DNA from: Shewanella psychropiezotolerans
GTDB taxonomy: Bacteria > Pseudomonadota > Gammaproteobacteria > Enterobacterales > Shewanellaceae
Length of the DNA: 64,000 nucleotides
Assembly (NCBI RefSeq): GCF_007197555.1
Contig: NZ_CP041614.1
Span: 4,890,001 to 4,954,000 of the forward strand
Reading direction: 5' to 3'
The notes under the pieces were generated by a model. The model was not told where the DNA came from. It ran no database searches and saw only the letters and a list, made by a program, of their open reading frames with translations. Positions 37,405-48,032 of the stretch are shown piece after piece. Made by a program: the position numbers and the translations under genes. Positions within the stretch are counted from its first letter, which is position 1; each line of letters starts with the position of its first letter.

Positions 37405-39386
37405 ATGAGCAAACCACAAGCTTTGAACCAGACACGTGAACAGATCACCGCTTTAGACAAAGATCTATTATCACTCTTAGCTAAGCGTCGTAATTTAAGT
37501 CTGGATGTCGCCCGCAGTAAAGAGGTCGATATTCGGCCTATCCGCGATACTCAAAGAGAAAAAGAGCTACTGGCAAGACTGGTGAAAGAGGGCCGTAATC
37601 AAGGACTCGACGCACATTATGTTATCTCTCTCTATCAGAATATCATCGAAGATTCTGTACTGAACCAGCAAGCTTACCTTCAAGGGAGAGCAAACCCAGA
37701 CAGTCAAAAGCAACAGTATTGTGTCGCTTATCTTGGTGCGAGGGGCTCATACTCCTATTTAGCGGCGAGCCGCTACTGCGACAGACGTCAAGTCGATATG
37801 CAAGACCTAGGCTGTAAGAGTTTCGACGAGATCATTCAATCGGTAGAATCCGGCCACGCCGATTATGGCTTCCTTCCTATCGAAAATACCTCATCGGGTT
37901 CAATCAATGAAGTTTATGATGTGCTCCAGCACACCAGCCTTGCCATTGTTGGTGAAACAACCATAGAAGTCGGTCACTGTCTGCTGGCCAAGAACGGCTG
38001 CACGACCAAAGAGATAAGAACCGTCTATGCCCACCCGCAGCCTATCAGCCAATGTAGTCGTTATCTAAGTTTACACCCTGAATTTAAACTCGAATATTGC
38101 TCAAGCAGTGCCGAAGCCATGGACAGAGTGATGGAGAGCGATGATTCGAGTGTTGCCGCAATTGGCAGCGCTGAAGGGGGGCCCTCTATCAGCTCGAATC
38201 CATACAGAATGATTTAGCTAACCAGAAGATTAACCAAAGCCGCTTCATCGTCGTAGCCCGAAAAGCGATTGCCGTGCCAGAGCAACTTCCGGCTAAAACG
38301 ACGCTCATCATGGCTACCGGCCAGAAACCAGGCGCCTTAGTCGAAGCCTTATTAGTACTCAAGGCACATAACCTCAACATGAGTAAGCTAGAATCCCGCC
38401 CCATTCCTGGTACGCCTTGGGAAGAGATGTTTTACTTAGATCTCGATGCCAATTTATCCAGTTCAGAGATGCAATCAGCCCTCAAAGAGCTGGAGCGTAT
38501 TACCCGCTTCATTAAAGTTTTAGGCTGTTACCCCTGTGAAACGGTTAACCCAACTCAACTCTCAAACAGTCAACTTATGATAGAGCCCGATACCAGCAGA
38601 GCACAAAATATAAATAATAATCGGGATATGCAACCCAGCTCACGACACTTACGTTCGGCTAAAGAGGATAAACAAGATGCTTCTCAGATCATTTGTGGCC
38701 AGTTGCAAATTGGTGATGGACAATTCGGTGCACTAGCACTCGTGTCATTACCCCAAGAGAGTGAACGCTTCAGTCAAAAAGCCAAATCTCTGAAAGAAGC
38801 AGGTTTCCAAGCCGTGATCCTGGAAGGTCTATCACGCCAACACAGCGCCAAACTGTGTATTCTCGCCTTTAAGAAGTCTCTCTATCAATTTGGCTTGGAA
38901 TGTATCATCTCTGTTGAGCATGAAGTCGAGCTGAAGCTAGCAGCCGAGCATGGCACCATATTATTGATAGCAGGTAAGCAGATGCATAATCACAGCCTGC
39001 TGAAACAAGTTGGCTGTCTGCATATGCCTGTCATTCTAGAGCGCAATACCATGGCCAGTGTAGAGGAATATATTGATGCTGCAGAAATTATCTTAAGCCA
39101 AGGTAATCAACAGCTAATCTTGTGCGAGTCAGGGATCAGAACCTTCAATGATTCGGTCAAACCCGCACTGGACTTAGCCGCATTGGTGGAGTTAAAGGGA
39201 CTATCTCACCTGCCGATCTTAGTGAATCCAAGCTACGCATCTACACCAACGACACTGGTAGCACACTCTATAGCCGCCAAGCAACTGGCAGCCGATGGCC
39301 TGATACTCAACTTCTCAGCGAATAATGAAGCCTTCGACGCCGAGTTGCAAGTACGCGGTGAGATCCTAAGAAAGCTTTATCAGTAA
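37405..39386 (+). CDS. pheA: PheA, chorismate mutase / prephenate dehydratase fused to a DAHP-synthase-like domain; frame interrupted once
   Basis: Joined, a 660-residue protein; E. coli PheA is 386. Domains: chorismate mutase about 1-90 ([26 protein letters not shown]); prephenate dehydratase about 108-290 ([30 protein letters not shown]); ACT domain about 297-380 with the Phe-binding GALV (310-313) and ESRP (330-333); and about 427-656 a domain homologous to type-I-beta DAHP synthase ([24 protein letters not shown]). In that domain the GPCS cysteine, the RGGAFKPR loop and the PSHA histidine are lost, so it is probably non-catalytic. The frame breaks at the six-G run 38176-38181; one more G restores [14 protein letters not shown]. 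Likely a base-call error. Phe feedback and pheL attenuation are expected. Confidence 0.9.
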
Positions 39387-39420
39387 GCTTCCATAAGAAA
39401 GAAAAAATAAAGCTGAGCAC

Positions 39421-39452
39421 AAAAAAGAGGACATTTCTGTCCTCTTTTTTTA
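39421..39452 (+). terminator. pheA terminator
   Basis: AAAAAAGAGGACA-TTTC-TGTCCTCTTTTTTT, symmetric; can also serve the convergent membrane-protein gene. Confidence 0.92.
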
Positions 39453-39472
39453 GCTAATCTACATATGCCAAG

Positions 39473-39856
39473 CTACACGGCGGCACCATCGGTGAGATTC
39501 AACCAACCTTTGACAATTCTATGGCAAAACCAGAGTATCGCTATCGAGTAGACAATGGAACTCAGCCATATTTGAGTTAACGATAAGCCTATTCCGCCCA
39601 TCAGCATAAAACCAATAATGGAGTGTCTCTGCCAGCGAAGGTGCGACGATATCATGTCACCGGAACATGAAGTCCTCTGACCTAAATTGATAAAGAGCCC
39701 GACTAAGGTTGGCAGAAAGAAGATGGGGAATGCTGACATCAAGGCATAGAGAAGATGCGCCAAGCTTGGATCGTCTATAGATACTCTCTCGGAGGTTGTC
39801 GATATCATAGATTGGCTCCACAAACACAAAATTAAAGATAAAGCAGTGAGTTTCAT
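39473..39856 (-). CDS. Small inner-membrane protein, unrecognised
   Basis: 127 residues from ATG 39856 (a TTG three codons upstream is possible; neither has a strong SD). Three hydrophobic segments (about 1-20, 37-60, 82-115) and an ISSHLRWQRHSI segment that recalls Tic20/DUF4870-like small membrane proteins, where a similar sHxRWQ motif occurs. That relation is only by eye. It converges with pheA across a shared terminator, and lies 98 bases downstream of hcr on the same strand. Function unknown. Confidence 0.55.
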   Translation of the reverse strand: MKLTALSLILCLWSQSMISTTSERVSIDDPSLAHLLYALMSAFPIFFLPTLVGLFINLGQRTSCSGDMISSHLRWQRHSIIGFMLMGGIGLSLTQIWLSSIVYSIAILWFCHRIVKGWLNLTDGAAV

Positions 39857-39953
39857 CTTTAACAATACGTTGTCATAGGCTATAGCGCAAATTCAGCCTC
39901 ATAAAAAATCACAGGTTGTCACTGACTAGCTAGAAAAGACTAGCCTTAAATCT

Positions 39954-41057
39954 CTATAACTGCAGTAAAACATCACTCTTTAACTTAGTAGAGCAAGCCA
40001 GTACATAACCTTGTGCTATCTCGTCCTGGGTCAATGTCATCTCACTGCTCGACTCGGTTTCACCCTCGATAACCTTGCACTTACAAGCACCACAAACACC
40101 CGCGCGGCAAGCAGCTATGATAGGCAAGCCTTCGGCTTCGATACCCTCTAGCAGAGTTTCACCCTGACCCATGGCACGTGAATTATCACCGATACGCAGC
40201 ATAAAGCCAGTTGCAGTATTATCGACGTCAGTGATAACCATTTCATCGTTCCGCGATAGCTCTGTGCCGAAGCTCTCATAATGGTAACGGCTCATATCGA
40301 AATTCAATGATTCGAGTAGAGACTCGACTCCCTTCATAAATGGCTCAGGACCACAGACAAAAATGGTTCTCTGTTTATAATCTTCAACGAGTCTGTTGAG
40401 CTGTTCAGCATCGATGCGTCCCTCTCCCCAGCTAAGCCCTTGGGGAAGTCGCTCTGCACCTGACTCCAGAATATAACTGAGATTAAAGGCCGAATTATTA
40501 AACCTGATTGTGTCCAGCTCAGTCCTAAAAATCATGTCCTCCGGACTCTTAGCGCAATTGAGAAAGGCGATATCGGCACCGACCTGAGTATCGGTTAACC
40601 AACGTGACATCGAAAACATGGGCGTTATGCCACTACCGGCACTGAGAAACAGGTATTTATCGGCCTTGATATCGACCAGATTAAATACTCCATCGGGTCC
40701 GCTGGCGTTGATAGTGTCACCGACATTTAATGATTCGGCTAAGTAATTCGATACTCGTCCTCCCTCGATGCATTTAACCGTCACAACAATCGAGTAGGGA
40801 CGAGAAGGAGAGGAGGAGATAGTATAACTGCGATATGTTTTCTTACCGTCGATGTCCATATTAAACGTAAGGAACTGCCCGGGCTTGAACTGAAATTTTA
40901 CCGGTTCAATCCCCTGAAACCGATAACTGAACACATCATGGGTCTCTTGCCACTTTTCGACACACTGGAGCTCTACTTGCCCATGTTGCCAGTCGTTGGA
41001 TGCCAGTTGACGTTCATGATTGTGTAGCGAGGGCCGGGAAATAGTGTCAATACTCAT
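39954..41057 (-). CDS. hcr: Hcr, NADH oxidoreductase for Hcp
   Basis: 367-residue flavin reductase passing electrons from NADH to Hcp. Order: FAD-binding ferredoxin-reductase fold (about 30-130; YRSYTISSSPSRPYS and GGRVSNYLAESL), NAD-binding (about 135-255; LFLSAGSGITPMFSM, FVCGPEPFM), and a C-terminal [2Fe-2S] ferredoxin domain with CRAGVCGACKC and a distal LACST cysteine. ATG 41057 has AAGG at six bases. It lies 74 bases downstream of hcp and the two are almost certainly co-transcribed. VanB-like oxidoreductases share this architecture, but the hcp linkage settles the name. Confidence 0.92.
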   Translation of the reverse strand: MSIDTISRPSLHNHERQLASNDWQHGQVELQCVEKWQETHDVFSYRFQGIEPVKFQFKPGQFLTFNMDIDGKKTYRSYTISSSPSRPYSIVVTVKCIEGGRVSNYLAESLNVGDTINASGPDGVFNLVDIKADKYLFLSAGSGITPMFSMSRWLTDTQVGADIAFLNCAKSPEDMIFRTELDTIRFNNSAFNLSYILESGAERLPQGLSWGEGRIDAEQLNRLVEDYKQRTIFVCGPEPFMKGVESLLESLNFDMSRYHYESFGTELSRNDEMVITDVDNTATGFMLRIGDNSRAMGQGETLLEGIEAEGLPIIAACRAGVCGACKCKVIEGETESSSEMTLTQDEIAQGYVLACSTKLKSDVLLQL

Positions 41058-41131
41058 GTAAAACCTTAGGGATCGAAAGTAAGGTAACTGACTGGCCAAT
41101 AAACGAGCCAGTCAGTTATTTCAGGGGCTGA

Positions 41132-42790
41132 TTAAGCGGCGTTTAAGATAGTTTTAAGATCTTCTTCGGCAGTTGTAGTGGTACGCAGACCAAATTTATC
41201 CTCTAGAATCTTGACCAGATTATCACTCAAGAAAGCAGGTGGAGTCGGACCGGTACGGATATTCTTAACGCCTAATGACAACAAGGTCAGCAAGACGACA
41301 ATCGCTTTTTGCTCAAACCATGAAAGCACTATGCTCAAAGGCAGCTCATTGAGTTCGCACTCGAATGCCTCAGATAGCGCTAGCGCCAGTTGGATCGCAG
41401 AGTAAGCATCGTTACACTGACCAATATCGAGCAGACGCGGTATGCCATTGATTTCACCGAACTCGAGTTTGTTGAACTTATACTTACCACAACCTAAGGT
41501 CATGATGATCGAATCGTCGGGAGCCTGAGTCGCTAAATCGGTGAAATAACTACGCTCATTCTTATCGCCGTCACAGCCACCGATAAGGAAGAAATGCTTA
41601 ATCGAGCCATTCTTCACATTCTCGACTACCGCAGGAGCCGCCGCCATCAATGCATTACGCGCAAAACCTATGGTGATCATATGAGGAATTTCATCATAGG
41701 CGAATCCTTCCAGCTCCAACGCTTTGTCTATAACTAGACTAAAGTCTTCACCGGTCAGATGGGTAACACCTGGCCAACCCACGATACTGCGGGTGAAGAT
41801 ACGATCGGAATAGTCACCAACATTAGGATCGATAATACAGTTAGAAGTCATCACCACGGCGCCGGGGAAGTTAGCGAATTCTTTCTGTTGATTCTGCCAA
41901 GCGCTGCCGTAGTTCCCCACCAAATGTGGGTATTTCTTAAATTCCGGGTAAGCCAGTGCCGGTAGCATCTCACCATGGGTAAAGACATTGATGCCCTTGC
42001 CTTCTGTCTGCTGCAGAATAAGTTCAAGATCGACCATGTCATGGCCCGAGACTAAGATCGCCTTACCTTTCACTGCAACCGTATTGACTAGAGTCGGCTC
42101 TGGATGACCGAAAGCCATTGTTTCGCCTTTATCCAACATCTCCATGATGCGATAGTTTAACTGACCTATCTCCATCGCAGTGCCGAATAGCTTATCGCCA
42201 TCAACCGAATCTTCACCCAAGAAAGCCATGATCTCATGAAACTCACCGGCGACTTCATCATTGGTCTGGCTAAGCACGCGTGCATGCTCCATATAAGCCG
42301 CCGCACCTTTGAGCCCGTATAAGCATAATAGGCGCAGGCCAAGAATATCTTCGTGAACATCACCACGGTTTGGCAGTGCAACCACGGCCTGAGCCAACAT
42401 TTCTGGCTTAGATGCACCTAGGACCAGCTGCGCTGGCGCACTCAACTCGACAGGAGTCTGACCAGACGCCGAACATGCCGCTTCATAGGCAGTTTTTAAA
42501 CGTGTACGTAATCCATTCGCATGCTCTACATAGCCCACAATCCGATCATCATCGAAGTTGACATTGGTCAGGGTGGCGAAGAAGGCTTTAGGCACGAACG
42601 TATCGACTTCGCTGTCTATGATATCGAATTCGCGAGCTTTAACCGCATAGGCCGAGACACCCTGAAGTAGATAAATAAGTAGATCTTGCAAATCCGAAGT
42701 CTCGGCAAGCTTGCCACACATGCCCTGGGCATAACTACAGCCATTTCCGACCGGCGTTCTCATTGTTTGTTCACACTGAATACAAAACAT
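41132..42790 (-). CDS. hcp: Hcp, hybrid cluster protein (hydroxylamine/NO reductase)
   Basis: 552-residue hybrid-cluster protein. In E. coli Hcp is a high-affinity NO reductase and takes part in S-nitrosylation; hydroxylamine reductase activity is also known. Seen: N-terminal cluster cysteines C3-x2-C6-x11-C18-x6-C25 (the [2Fe-2S] facultative type), and the hybrid-cluster ligands in [56 protein letters not shown] and [15 protein letters not shown] 42790 has AAAGGAG at eight bases; the ORF extends 22 codons upstream without homology. A TTGAT half-site near 42910 (minus) might bind FNR, but the second half is poor. The partner reductase hcr follows. Confidence 0.95.
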   Translation of the reverse strand: MFCIQCEQTMRTPVGNGCSYAQGMCGKLAETSDLQDLLIYLLQGVSAYAVKAREFDIIDSEVDTFVPKAFFATLTNVNFDDDRIVGYVEHANGLRTRLKTAYEAACSASGQTPVELSAPAQLVLGASKPEMLAQAVVALPNRGDVHEDILGLRLLCLYGLKGAAAYMEHARVLSQTNDEVAGEFHEIMAFLGEDSVDGDKLFGTAMEIGQLNYRIMEMLDKGETMAFGHPEPTLVNTVAVKGKAILVSGHDMVDLELILQQTEGKGINVFTHGEMLPALAYPEFKKYPHLVGNYGSAWQNQQKEFANFPGAVVMTSNCIIDPNVGDYSDRIFTRSIVGWPGVTHLTGEDFSLVIDKALELEGFAYDEIPHMITIGFARNALMAAAPAVVENVKNGSIKHFFLIGGCDGDKNERSYFTDLATQAPDDSIIMTLGCGKYKFNKLEFGEINGIPRLLDIGQCNDAYSAIQLALALSEAFECELNELPLSIVLSWFEQKAIVVLLTLLSLGVKNIRTGPTPPAFLSDNLVKILEDKFGLRTTTTAEEDLKTILNAA

Positions 42791-42963
42791 TACTACTGCT
42801 CCTTTAATCATGCTTTTTATTTGCATGTTTTGAAATAGTCTAAAGCCATAGTCCATATTGAGGTAGGGCTTTCTATTTTAATGAAGATAACTATGCGCTA
42901 GATCAATTTAGCTTTCCCGCTATATAGATAGGAGAGCTTCTAGCAATATAACTGCAGTAGAAA

Positions 42964-42988
42964 ACAAAAAAGGAGCCTAAGCTCCCAT
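42964..42988 (-). terminator. aroF-tyrA terminator
   Basis: On the minus strand GGGAGC-TTAG-GCTCC followed by TTTTTTG; about 150 bases past the tyrA stop. The intervening sequence 42991-43140 holds nothing I recognise. Confidence 0.75.
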
Positions 42989-43140
42989 TTCTGATATAGA
43001 CATAAAATTGTTTAAATTTAAGTGACTTAGGTGAACATGAAGGTAGAAATGCAAATGAAAACTCTTATCATTTATATCTCTATCGCCCAATTGACTAAAT
43101 AGGCTTTATTAAAAAGTGAGCCTATTTAAATAAGCATAAA

Positions 43141-44280
43141 TTAATCAGTCTTCATATCATTAACGCTCTGTAGCATGGCGCGACTCTCGCGTTGGAACTG
43201 AGGCGCGAAATCACCAAACCACTGCGCAACTTCCTTAAACTGAGCAACAAACGCATCCCTATCGCCAGCCTGTAGAAGAGACAAGGCTTGAGAATAGTTA
43301 TCCAGGTAATCCCCTATCGCATGCATGCTCTCTTTCTGAGCGAAGATAATATCGGCGTACAGTTCAGGACTCTGAGCAAATAAACGCCCCACCATGGCCA
43401 GCTCCAATCGGTAAATTGGCGAGCTAAACTGTAATAAGGAGCCAATGTCGGCTTCTTCCTTGTATAGGTTTAATCCATACACGAAGGATGAAAAATGGCG
43501 CATGGCCTGAACCAGCTGCATGGCTTTATCATGCTTTTCAGGCTCGGCTTCGACGAGGCGAGCACCCCAGATCTTGATCTGTTCCAGTAGCCATTGATAT
43601 TTATCACTATCACGCCCATGACAGACTACAACCACCTGTTTAGCTAAACTGCCAACATCTGGGCCAAACATGGGATGGAGTCCCACGACGGGACCGCTAT
43701 GAGCCGCAAGCATCGCCTTAACGGGTTCAGTTTTAACTGAGGTCAAATCGGCTAAGATACAATCGCTTGGCAAGGATGATAGCTTATCTCTAATTAGTTC
43801 GCAGGTAATAGAGATAGGCACAGTGACGATGACCAGACCTGCGCCTTCGAATGTCTGCGCTGCGCTGGCCCAATCATCTTTATCCAATACTTTAACCTGA
43901 TAACCTGACAAAGTGAGCATCTGGGAGAACAAGCCACCTAGCTTCCCCTCACCACCCACGATCACAACATCACCGAGATCTTCATTTATTTGCTTAAAGC
44001 CGACATCTTTCTCATTGAGATAAGATTCACGCATCAGGCGACGTAAAATATCTTCAATCAGCTGGGGAGAGACGTTCATCTTCTGGGCTTCATCTCTTCG
44101 CTTGGCCAACATAGCAGCCTCTCGCTGAGGAGCATAGATAGGAAGTCCTGCGCCATGTTTAACCGCTCCGACCTGAGCTACAAGGTCGAGACGCTTTCTT
44201 AAAAGGTGGATCAATTGCTGATCCACACCATCGATCAGACCTCTGAGGTTCTCAAGATCCGATGTTGTTTTTTCATTCAT
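43141..44280 (-). CDS. tyrA: TyrA, chorismate mutase / prephenate dehydrogenase (T-protein)
   Basis: Bifunctional tyrosine-pathway enzyme of 379 residues. The chorismate mutase part is about 1-90 ([30 protein letters not shown]), followed by the NAD-dependent dehydrogenase (about 105-370; [22 protein letters not shown] nucleotide loop, [31 protein letters not shown]). Layout and length are those of E. coli TyrA. It lies 74 bases downstream of aroF on the same strand, the standard aroF-tyrA operon. Confidence 0.96.
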   Translation of the reverse strand: MNEKTTSDLENLRGLIDGVDQQLIHLLRKRLDLVAQVGAVKHGAGLPIYAPQREAAMLAKRRDEAQKMNVSPQLIEDILRRLMRESYLNEKDVGFKQINEDLGDVVIVGGEGKLGGLFSQMLTLSGYQVKVLDKDDWASAAQTFEGAGLVIVTVPISITCELIRDKLSSLPSDCILADLTSVKTEPVKAMLAAHSGPVVGLHPMFGPDVGSLAKQVVVVCHGRDSDKYQWLLEQIKIWGARLVEAEPEKHDKAMQLVQAMRHFSSFVYGLNLYKEEADIGSLLQFSSPIYRLELAMVGRLFAQSPELYADIIFAQKESMHAIGDYLDNYSQALSLLQAGDRDAFVAQFKEVAQWFGDFAPQFQRESRAMLQSVNDMKTD

Positions 44281-44354
44281 CTATATTCTGTCCATCAAGA
44301 AAACGTAAAATCGATTGCTCACCGATTAGCTGTCAAAGCAGCTAACCAGTATAT

Positions 44355-45446
44355 TCAGGCATTGACGACTTTTAGCATATCAAATCGAGACGGTAATACG
44401 TGAGTTAATAATGCTGAACCTTCACGTAAAATCTGCTCTGTGGTTGCCCAATCCATACAGGCATCGGTAACAGAAACCCCGTAAGCCAGCTCACTCATGG
44501 GCTTATCGCTGTTTTGGCGACCTTCATTGAGATGGCTCTCGAGCATAACACCTATGATAGATTGATTGCCCTGCAGGATCTGAGCAAATACATCTTCACA
44601 GACCCCCTGCTGTTTTCTATGATCTTTTAAGGAGTTGCCGTGGCTACAATCGACAATCAGACGAGCATTAAGCTTAGCTGCATGTAACTGACGCTCACAT
44701 TCGGCAACGCTCTGGGCATCATAATTAGGTGTCTTACCGCCACGCAAGATCACGTGACCATCCGGGTTGCCCGCCGTTTGCAGTAACGCCACCTGCCCCT
44801 TTTGGTTAATTCCCATAAACCTATGCCCACTCGCCGCAGACTCAAGCGCATTGATAGCAACACCAAGCTTGCCATCGGTGCCATTCTTAAAGCCCACTGG
44901 CATAGACAAACCCGAAGCCATCTCTCTATGAGTCTGGGACTCGGTCGTACGTGCGCCGATGGCAGACCAAGTGACTAACTCAGACATGTATTGTGGGCTG
45001 ATAGGGTCTAATGCCTCGGTTGCAACCGGAAGACCTAGTTCCGCAAGCCAGATCATCAACTCTCGAGCCTGCCTAAGGCCTTTCTCCACATCGAATGACT
45101 CATCCATATCAGGATCGTTGATCATGCCTTTCCAGCCCACTGTGGTTCTGGGCTTCTCGAAATAGACTCGCATCAGGATGTAGAACTCATCACTTAATTC
45201 ATCATGTAGCTTCTTGAGCCTGAGGGCATACTCTTTGGCTGACTCGATATCATGGATAGAACAAGGACCGGTCACAATCAAGACTCGGTTATCACGCTTA
45301 TGTACGATATCGGCAACGGTCTTACGGGCATTAAGCACGTAATGATATGCAGCCTGAGACAGAGGAATTTCAAGCTTCAACTCCTCAGGAGTCACTAATA
45401 CTTTCTCAGAGCTGATGTGAACGTTGTTAATCGTATCTTGCTGCAT
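44355..45446 (-). CDS. aroF: AroF, DAHP synthase (class I-alpha)
   Basis: 3-deoxy-D-arabino-heptulosonate-7-phosphate synthase, first step of aromatic biosynthesis. 363 residues from ATG 45446 with AGGTGG upstream. Seen: LIVTGPCSIHD (metal cysteine), VYFEKPRTTVGWKG, GARTTESQTHREMASGLSMPVGFKN, and IVDCSHGNSLKD (metal histidine). Linkage to tyrA points to the Tyr-sensitive isozyme; inhibitor specificity cannot be read directly. Contrast with the degenerate DAHP-synthase-like tail of PheA at 39 kb. Confidence 0.95.
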   Translation of the reverse strand: MQQDTINNVHISSEKVLVTPEELKLEIPLSQAAYHYVLNARKTVADIVHKRDNRVLIVTGPCSIHDIESAKEYALRLKKLHDELSDEFYILMRVYFEKPRTTVGWKGMINDPDMDESFDVEKGLRQARELMIWLAELGLPVATEALDPISPQYMSELVTWSAIGARTTESQTHREMASGLSMPVGFKNGTDGKLGVAINALESAASGHRFMGINQKGQVALLQTAGNPDGHVILRGGKTPNYDAQSVAECERQLHAAKLNARLIVDCSHGNSLKDHRKQQGVCEDVFAQILQGNQSIIGVMLESHLNEGRQNSDKPMSELAYGVSVTDACMDWATTEQILREGSALLTHVLPSRFDMLKVVNA

Positions 45447-45712
45447 ACTACCCACCTAAGGTCTATCCGTTATAAATCGATTCAGTTATTAATCAAGAGT
45501 GTCTTCAATGCTATTTGTAATGCATGCTACCGATACAACTCGTATCACCGTACTGCTACACCATTACACCTGTGAACTAACTATGCCTGCGGATTAAAAT
45601 AAGATCAAGCAAGATCTGTAAACTAAAGAAAAAATCATGGAATTAGAAAATGAAGTTCTAAGCTGTAAGTTTGATATGCGATATCAGCCTGTAATACGTC
45701 TTTGTTTTTGGC

Positions 45713-46008
45713 TTATCCCGAGCCCCGAGCCCCGAACTTCGACACTTTCTCAGCCTTGCCTCGAAACTTACAGCTAAAAACTGGATTCCGGCCACAAGCA
45801 TGCCGGAATGACCTGTGGTTTTTATGTGCTTTGGCCTTACAGCTTTCTCAGCCTAATCTCGAGCCTTACAGCTTAAAACTCGTAATTCGACACTTTCTCA
45901 GTTCTATCTCGAGACTTATAACTTTCTCAGCTCTATCTTTAACTCGCAACTCAGAACTCAGAACTTTCTTAGCCTTGTCTTGAGCTCGAAACTTTTCTTT
46001 CCCCCAAG
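45713..46008. repeat. Imperfect short tandem repeats and a REP-like palindrome
   Basis: The block TTTCTCAG recurs at about 45746, 45844, 45894, 45923 and, as TTTCTTAG, 45965, each with TATCTCGAG/CCTCGA and ACTTACAGC-like words around it. Within it, ATTCCGGC (45785) and GCCGGAAT (45802) form a REP-type palindrome of the form common in marine gammaproteobacteria. This fills most of the 632-base gap between rplS and aroF. The open frame at 45702-45983 is low-complexity and not counted as a gene. Confidence 0.6.
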
Positions 46009-46013
46009 ATCAC

Positions 46014-46038
46014 AAAAACCCGCCATAAGGCGGGTTAT
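46014..46038 (-). terminator. rpsP operon terminator
   Basis: On the minus strand AACCCGCC-TTAT-GGCGGGTT followed by TTTG, 41 bases past the rplS stop. Confidence 0.88.
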
Positions 46039-46078
46039 TGTGCGAACACTGCATCTTTTCTTACTGCGTACTACTAAA

Positions 46079-46432
46079 TTACTTAGTAGTTAGCTTCTCA
46101 CGGATACGTGCAGACTTACCTGAACGCTCACGTAAGTAGTAAAGCTTAGCACGACGAACACGGCCGCGACGCTTAACTTCGATGCTAGAGATGATTGGGC
46201 TGTGAATCTGGAACGCACGCTCAACACCTTCACCATTAGAGATCTTACGTACTGTGAATGCAGAGTGAACGCCACGGTTACGCTTAGCGATTACAACGCC
46301 TTCGAACGCCTGTAGACGCTCTTTACCGCCTTCTACAACACGTACTTTAACAACTACTGTGTCACCTGCACCAAACTCTGGTACATCTTGCTTCATTTGC
46401 TCTTCGTTGAGCATTTTAATGATGTTATTCAT
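46079..46432 (-). CDS. rplS: RplS, 50S ribosomal protein L19
   Basis: 117-residue ribosomal protein at the 30S-50S interface. Seen: [30 protein letters not shown], the L19 signature [27 protein letters not shown]. Last gene of rpsP-rimM-trmD-rplS, 53 bases after trmD, with GGAG before the ATG and the operon terminator after the stop. Confidence 0.97.
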   Translation of the reverse strand: MNNIIKMLNEEQMKQDVPEFGAGDTVVVKVRVVEGGKERLQAFEGVVIAKRNRGVHSAFTVRKISNGEGVERAFQIHSPIISSIEVKRRGRVRRAKLYYLRERSGKSARIREKLTTK

Positions 46433-46485
46433 GAAATAAACTCCATACTAGAAATAACCGATCGTAACTATCCACTTGGGTTCGT

Positions 46486-47214
46486 TTATTCAACAAACTC
46501 ATTTAGTAGCTTCGTTTGTTCGTCAGTCAGAGCTAGATTTTCTAATAAATCTGGTCGTCGTAACAAAGTTCTACCGAGACTTTGTTGCAGACGCCAGCGT
46601 CTAATATGTTCGTGGTTGCCACTTAACAAGACTGCCGGTACATCTAAACCATCCAAGCTTTCAGGGCGAGTATAGTGGGGACAATCCAATAATCCGTCAG
46701 AGAAGGAATCCTGCTCCGCCGAGGCCTTTTTTCCCAGAACACCGGGAACCAGCCGTGATACTGAATCAATCAAAGCCATCGCAGGAAGTTCACCGCCCGA
46801 AAGCACGTAATCTCCGATTGACCACTCTTCATCCACTTCAGTCTGAATAATGCGTTCATCAATACCTTCGTATCGACCACACACTAAAACCAAACTGTCC
46901 GATTTAGCTAACTCTTCGACGCCTTGCTGTGTCAGCTTGCGTCCCTGAGGAGAGAGATAAATCACCTTCGCACTGTCAGCAATAGCAGCTTTCGCTGCAT
47001 GGATAGCGTCGCGCAATGGTTGCACCATCATCAACATACCAGGGCCACCACCGTAAGGGCGATCATCCACTGTATTATGTCTATCATGGGTGAAATCACG
47101 AGGATTCCACGTTTGCAACTCCAGCAGGCCATTCTTAACGGCCCGACCCGTTACTCCAAAGTCTGTTACGGCGCGAAACATCTCAGGAAACAGGGTTACT
47201 ACCCCTAACCGCAT
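46486..47214 (-). CDS. trmD: TrmD, tRNA (guanine-N1-)-methyltransferase
   Basis: SPOUT-family enzyme making m1G37 in tRNAs with G36-G37, preventing frameshifting. 242 residues. Seen: [72 protein letters not shown] (trefoil-knot SAM site) and the [15 protein letters not shown] active-site region. It is 15 bases downstream of rimM. Confidence 0.97.
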   Translation of the reverse strand: MRLGVVTLFPEMFRAVTDFGVTGRAVKNGLLELQTWNPRDFTHDRHNTVDDRPYGGGPGMLMMVQPLRDAIHAAKAAIADSAKVIYLSPQGRKLTQQGVEELAKSDSLVLVCGRYEGIDERIIQTEVDEEWSIGDYVLSGGELPAMALIDSVSRLVPGVLGKKASAEQDSFSDGLLDCPHYTRPESLDGLDVPAVLLSGNHEHIRRWRLQQSLGRTLLRRPDLLENLALTDEQTKLLNEFVE

Positions 47215-47229
47215 ATGTTCTACCTCGAC

Positions 47230-47760
47230 TTAAAAGTCCGGATCCCAATCCACTGTGATCTGTTTTTCCGGCAAGTTCACCTCTATGATGAACTGTTCGG
47301 TGACAAAGGGGATCATACGTTCCGCTTTGCCGAAGCCATCTTTCGCGTTGGCTTTAACTAAGAGCACGTCATTCGATCCTGTTTCCACGATCTCCTGCAC
47401 CTTGCCCATGTTGTAACCTTTGGTATTAACCACTTCACAACCGATAAGATCTCGCCAGTAGAATTCATCTTCCGGCAAGGTCTCCATCTGCTGCTGAGTA
47501 ACCGCAATCTCACAATTTGTGAGCATTTGCGCCTGGTCCCGAGTTTCTACACCTTCAAGAGAAGCGACAACTGCCTTACCCTGAAAGCGCCACTGCAGCA
47601 CCTTAACCTCACGCCATTCACCTTGCTCTTTTATCAACCAAGGAGAATAGTCAAAAATACCTTCAACAGAATCGGTATAGGTAGTGATCTTCAACCAACC
47701 CTTAATGCCATGACTGGATCCTAATTTCCCCAGTACGACAGGTTCTTGTTTACTACTCAT
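47230..47760 (-). CDS. rimM: RimM, 16S rRNA processing protein
   Basis: 176-residue 30S maturation factor that binds S19 and helps 3'-domain assembly. Seen: [18 protein letters not shown] at the N-terminus, [14 protein letters not shown] joining the two beta-barrel domains, and the C-terminal PRC-barrel segment [11 protein letters not shown] and [12 protein letters not shown] 47760 is preferred to a TTG one codon upstream. Located 20 bases after rpsP. Confidence 0.95.
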   Translation of the reverse strand: MSSKQEPVVLGKLGSSHGIKGWLKITTYTDSVEGIFDYSPWLIKEQGEWREVKVLQWRFQGKAVVASLEGVETRDQAQMLTNCEIAVTQQQMETLPEDEFYWRDLIGCEVVNTKGYNMGKVQEIVETGSNDVLLVKANAKDGFGKAERMIPFVTEQFIIEVNLPEKQITVDWDPDF

Positions 47761-47780
47761 CAATCTATACCTTAACGCTA

Positions 47781-48032
47781 TTAAGCAGCAGCTTTACGTG
47801 CGTCTTTGATCAACTTAGCTACACGTTCAGATGTAGTAGCACCAGTTGCAACCCAGTGCTCAACGCGAGCTAGGTCTAAACGTAGAGTTTCTTCCTGGCC
47901 ACGAGCCATTGGGTTGAAGAAACCAACACGTTCGATGAAACGACCGTCACGAGCCTTACGGCTATCAGCAACTACGATATTGTAAAATGGACGCTTTTTT
48001 GCGCCGCCACGAGCTAAACGAATGGTAACCAT
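47781..48032 (-). CDS. rpsP: RpsP, 30S ribosomal protein S16
   Basis: 83-residue S16, first gene of the operon. Seen: [25 protein letters not shown] at the start and [11 protein letters not shown] 48032 fits the family; the frame extends 11 codons upstream with no homology. AGAGGA lies ten bases upstream. Confidence 0.97.
   Translation of the reverse strand: MVTIRLARGGAKKRPFYNIVVADSRKARDGRFIERVGFFNPMARGQEETLRLDLARVEHWVATGATTSERVAKLIKDARKAAA

Noticed and set aside
38176..38181. Programmed -1 frameshifting as the preferred explanation for pheA
   Set aside because: No canonical X-XXY-YYZ site with a clear downstream pseudoknot, and four other genes show the same kind of G/C-run shortfall, so a base-call error is simpler.
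45611..45640. TyrR box upstream of aroF
   Set aside because: TGTAAACTAAAGAAAAAA matches only one half of TGTAAA-N6-TTTACA.
45702..45983. 93-residue plus-strand ORF
   Set aside because: It follows the imperfect tandem repeats and the REP-like palindrome; composition is that of the repeat.
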